DNA of 50,514 nucleotides from CAYNSX01 sp964400165 (GTDB lineage Bacteria; Armatimonadota; Hebobacteria; CAYNSX01), in NCBI GenBank assembly GCA_964400165.1, contig CAYNSX010000014.1:1-50514 (forward strand), written 5' to 3'. Below, piece after piece: positions 47,873 to 50,514 of this stretch. Both the position numbers and the translations under genes were made by a program. The notes under the pieces were generated by a model. The model saw nothing but the letters and a program-made list of their open reading frames with translations, had not been told where the DNA came from and made no database searches. Positions within the stretch are counted from its first letter, which is position 1; each line of letters begins with the position of its first letter.

Positions 47873-49786
47873 CTACAAGGACGGGCCGGGGACGCGGACA
47901 GCGCCGTCGCGGCGCGTGACGCCCCGGCGGTCGAGATATTCGAGCAGGGGCATCACATACTTGCGGGTGGTGCCGAGGGCGTCGCGGAAGGCGGCGGGCG
48001 ACATCGTGCCGTGCTCGCGCAGCAGGTGGGCAGCGACGGCAGCGGCTTCGTCGAGGGCACGGCGGTGGACGATGACTTCGCCGAGGTCGTGCAGTTCGCC
48101 GTCGTCGAGCATCGCCTGGGCGACTTCGGCGGCGCCGTCGCCGAGTGGCGCGATGGCTTCGGCGAGCGCGGGCGGCGCAAAGAGGGCGGCGGTGAAGACG
48201 CGTTCGAGCGCGGCGCGGGTGGTCTGCTGTTGCACGGTCAGTTGCACTTGGAAGTCCACGAGGGCGAGGCGGTCGCCGCGGCGCTGCACCGCGCCGCCCG
48301 CCAGTAACTGCGCCACCGCGGCCTGCACGACGCGCGGCGGCAGCGCCGCCGCGGCGGCGGCGCGCGCCTGCTCGACGGGCATGCCGGCGCGCAGCGGGTG
48401 CGCGGCGTGATAGGCGCGGACGCTCTCCTTGATGCGGTGGCACAAGTCCGCAAAGCGGGCGCCATCGGCGACCCAGTCGGCGCCGGCGGGTTTCACCAGC
48501 CCGCCGTCGGCAAGGAGTTGAGCGACCGCTGCCGCGACCTCGGCTTCGGCGAGGTTCCAGCGCGCGGCGACGGTCGCGGGATCGAGTTGCAGGCCGGCCG
48601 CCTCGCGGGCGGCCTGCGCCACGAGTTCGGCGGGCGAGGCCGTCTCGGCGGCGGCGAGGCGGGTCGCGGCGGCGCCGCGTTCCTTGGTTCGATGCGGCTG
48701 TGCGTACGGTTCGAGGACGGCGCCGCCGCCGAGTGTGGGCGGCGACTTGCGCCCGGCTTCGACAGAGGCGTGGTAGCGCAGAATGAAGCGCTCACCGCGG
48801 GTGGCGACGCCGGGGCGGTCGAGTTGGATTTGCGCGAGGGCAGAGGCGCCGCCGTCGAGCGTACGGGCGTCGAGCAGGTGCAGGCGGCCGGGGATGTCGT
48901 CGGCGCCGAGGTGGACATGGACGCGCATGCCGGAGCGGATGGGCTTGGGCGGGCGGGCGACGGCGCGCACGCGGGCGTCGAAGCGGTCGGTGGGGCGATA
49001 GGCGCCGGGCGCGGCGACGACGGCGCCGCGCGGGATGTCTTCGACGGCAAGGCCGGCGAGATTGAGCGCGACACGCGAACCGGCGACGGCTTCGTCGCAG
49101 GGCTCGCCGTGCACTTGAACGCTGCGGACGCGCGCCGGGCGCTGCGCCGGCAGGATTTCGGCGGCGTCCCCCACTCGCACCCGCCCGACGGCGAGCGTGC
49201 CGGTGACGACGGTGCCAAAGCCGGGCATCGTGAAGACGCGGTCGACGGGCAGGCGGAAGGGCGCCTGCGCGTCGCGGGCGGCGACGGTCTGCGCGACGCG
49301 GTCGAGTTCGGCGATGAGTTCATCGAGGCCCTGGCGCGTCACCGATGAGACGCGCACGATGCGCGCGCCCTCCAGGGCGGTGCCGCGCAGGCCGGCCGCG
49401 ACATCGCTCTCGATCAATTCGAGCCAGTCGGGCTCGACGAGGTCCACCTTCGTCAGCGCGACGAGGCCGTGCTGCACCTCAAGGAGCGAGAGAATTTCGA
49501 GGTGCTCCCGGGTCTGCGGGCGCAGGCCCTCGTCGGCGGCGATGACGAGCAGCGCCAGGTCCAGATTCGTGGCGCCGGCGAGCATGTGGTGAATGAAGCG
49601 CTCGTGGCCGGGGACATCGACGATGCCGGCGCGGACGCCGGAGGGCAGGTCGATCCAGGCGAAGCCGAGTTCGATGGAGAGGCCGCGGGCCTGCTCTTCG
49701 GACAGGCGGTCGGTGTTGATGCCGGTGAGCGCCTGGACGAGGGTGGTCTTGCCGTGGTCGACATGGCCGGCGGTGCCGATGATCAT
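47873..49786 (-). CDS. selB: Selenocysteine-specific elongation factor SelB
   Basis: 637 residues. G-domain motifs GTAGHVDHGKTTL, VDVPGHERFIHHML and ALTKVDLVE; the LSEEQARGLSIELGFAWIDL stretch is typical of SelB. Domains II/III follow, then four winged helices at the C-terminus that read the SECIS hairpin (VVQAAVAQLLAGGAVQRRGD, and MSPAAFRDALGTTRKYVMPL near the end). It brings Sec-tRNA to UGA codons, so the organism should make selenoproteins. No selA, selC or selD is in the window. Confidence 0.95.
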   Translation of the reverse strand: MIIGTAGHVDHGKTTLVQALTGINTDRLSEEQARGLSIELGFAWIDLPSGVRAGIVDVPGHERFIHHMLAGATNLDLALLVIAADEGLRPQTREHLEILSLLEVQHGLVALTKVDLVEPDWLELIESDVAAGLRGTALEGARIVRVSSVTRQGLDELIAELDRVAQTVAARDAQAPFRLPVDRVFTMPGFGTVVTGTLAVGRVRVGDAAEILPAQRPARVRSVQVHGEPCDEAVAGSRVALNLAGLAVEDIPRGAVVAAPGAYRPTDRFDARVRAVARPPKPIRSGMRVHVHLGADDIPGRLHLLDARTLDGGASALAQIQLDRPGVATRGERFILRYHASVEAGRKSPPTLGGGAVLEPYAQPHRTKERGAAATRLAAAETASPAELVAQAAREAAGLQLDPATVAARWNLAEAEVAAAVAQLLADGGLVKPAGADWVADGARFADLCHRIKESVRAYHAAHPLRAGMPVEQARAAAAAALPPRVVQAAVAQLLAGGAVQRRGDRLALVDFQVQLTVQQQTTRAALERVFTAALFAPPALAEAIAPLGDGAAEVAQAMLDDGELHDLGEVIVHRRALDEAAAVAAHLLREHGTMSPAAFRDALGTTRKYVMPLLEYLDRRGVTRRDGAVRVPGPSL

Positions 49787-49960
49787 CGCGGGGGTGCCAC
49801 CGGGGGATTATAGCGAAAGACCTCCTCACCCCGCGCCTCACTACGATCGGCGCGCCCCTCTCCCGACATTGAGAGAGGGGCCACCACAACTATCCTCTTT
49901 CGTTCCCCCTCTCCCATTGGCGGGAGAGGGGGTCAGGGGGTGAGGACGACTCGAAACACA
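49787..49960. repeat. Two palindromic repeats upstream of selB
   Basis: A CCCCTCTCCcgacattgaGAGAGGGG palindrome with a CCTCACTACGATCGGCGCG arm is at about 49826-49880 and a CCCTCTCCCattggcGGGAGAGGGGG palindrome at about 49905-49946. Confidence 0.75.
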
Positions 49961-49988
49961 ACGGCCCCACACCGAAGTGTGAGGCCGT
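49961..49988 (-). terminator. Terminator of the copper amine oxidase N-domain gene
   Basis: On the minus strand ACGGCCTCACAC-TTCG-GTGTGGGGCCGT forms a 12-pair stem with the very stable UUCG loop, followed by TGTGTTTCG. It lies 25 bases after the gene ending at 50014. Confidence 0.65.
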
Positions 49989-50013
49989 CGGAATCAGTCG
50001 AAGGGCGCCCGCG

Positions 50014-50514
50014 TCAGCGCGGGCGGAAGAGGAGTTGCCGCGACGCGGCGTCGTAGCCGACGCGCATTTGGAGCAAGTCGGCGAGGAAGCGCGCCGGCAC
50101 GAGCATCCGGTCGGAGACGATCCGCGGGGCCATCGCCAGGTGGACGGTGTCGCCGTCCACGATGGCGTCCGTCGAATCGGCGGCGATGATGATGCGGCGG
50201 CCGCGCAGGTAGATGGCGGCGTGCCGCTGCGACGGCACCCACATCACGACCGCGCCCGAGGCCTCGGCGACGGCGCGCAGCGGCGCCAGCGCCAGGCCGC
50301 CGACGAGGTGAAAGGCGACATCGGTCGAGAGCAGCCGGCCGTTGAAGAGCACACCGGTCCGCGCCAAGGCGGGCGCCGCCGGAATCGGCCGGAGTCTGGC
50401 CGGCAACGGGGACAACGAGGCGATGCGAATCGGTTCGGCGGGCGCCGCGACGGGCGCGGATTCGGCCTGCGCCCGGGGTGCGGCGGCGGGAACTACCGCG
50501 GCGGACTGCGGCGG
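50014..50514 (-). CDS. Copper amine oxidase N-domain protein (partial)
   Basis: The frame is open to the right edge, so the start lies outside. The visible 167 residues are a Pro/Ala-rich linker (PAAAPRAQAESAPVAAPAEP), then a Cu_amine_oxidN1-type domain: VLFNGRLLSTDVAFHLVGGL, APLRAVAEASGAVVMW, and SDRMLVPARFLADLLQMRVG followed by YDAASRQLLF. Such domains are common in secreted wall-associated proteins and do not themselves imply oxidase activity. Confidence 0.75.
   Translation of the reverse strand, partial: PPQSAAVVPAAAPRAQAESAPVAAPAEPIRIASLSPLPARLRPIPAAPALARTGVLFNGRLLSTDVAFHLVGGLALAPLRAVAEASGAVVMWVPSQRHAAIYLRGRRIIIAADSTDAIVDGDTVHLAMAPRIVSDRMLVPARFLADLLQMRVGYDAASRQLLFRPR

Noticed and set aside
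1..50514. tRNA, rRNA or other known RNA genes
   Set aside because: No TTCGA-type T-loop with matching acceptor stem or ribosomal sequence was recognised; a covariance search would be decisive.

Overview
The window is a GC-rich bacterial chromosome segment with strong GGAGG-type ribosome binding sites. It carries a complex I operon without nuoE, nuoF or nuoG, a Rex-ResB-CcsA operon, SelB, and many secreted proteins of lineage-restricted type. The phylum cannot be fixed from the sequence alone. An uncultured Terrabacteria-like lineage (Armatimonadota, Chloroflexota or similar) is my guess, at low confidence. A run of N at 3154-3222 marks an assembly gap.

Layout. (1) 1-12019: a phage head-tail module on the minus strand, read right to left: large terminase, portal, protease/scaffold, lambda D-like decoration protein, lambda E-like capsid protein, connector, tail completion protein, tail tube, tail assembly chaperone (cut by the left edge). 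The genes look intact, yet nearly every spacer is filled with host-type palindromic repeats. Three plus-strand genes sit among them: two secreted proteins and a dodecin. (2) 12412-18605: an EF-hand protein, then six tandem secreted paralogues of one family. (3) 18746-20456: an XRE/ImmA-like regulatory pair, divergent from two small unknown genes, with clear face-to-face promoters and a palindromic operator. (4) 20838-25436: secreted C39-peptidase-like proteins, two of them with Ser where the catalytic Cys should be, plus a DNRLRE-type protein. (5) 26026-37481: an AlbA_2/Schlafen-type gene, then the nuoA-B-C-D-H-I-J-K-L-M-N operon on the minus strand. (6) 37677-44606: a secreted TPR-like protein, then rex-resB-ccsA and a secreted beta-propeller protein on the plus strand. 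(7) 44962-50514: a KaiC-like ATPase, a MerR regulator, selB, and a partial copper amine oxidase N-domain protein on the minus strand.

The most striking feature runs across the whole window. Many intergenic palindromic repeats (core CCCCTCTCC-loop-GGAGAGGGG) are flanked by short extra copies of the neighbouring gene's own start or end. Extra 5' ends, some with their ribosome binding site, occur at the tail chaperone, connector, decoration, protease and rex genes. Extra 3' ends occur at nuoN, the KaiC-like gene, selB and probably terminase and dodecin. Where copies have diverged (nuoN, KaiC-like, connector, protease) the differences are mostly synonymous, so the copies look like ends of different functional alleles and not freely decaying duplicates. 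This suggests islets that insert at gene termini and bring a replacement terminus, or repeated allele replacement at repeats. I regard it as the best candidate here for an undescribed process.
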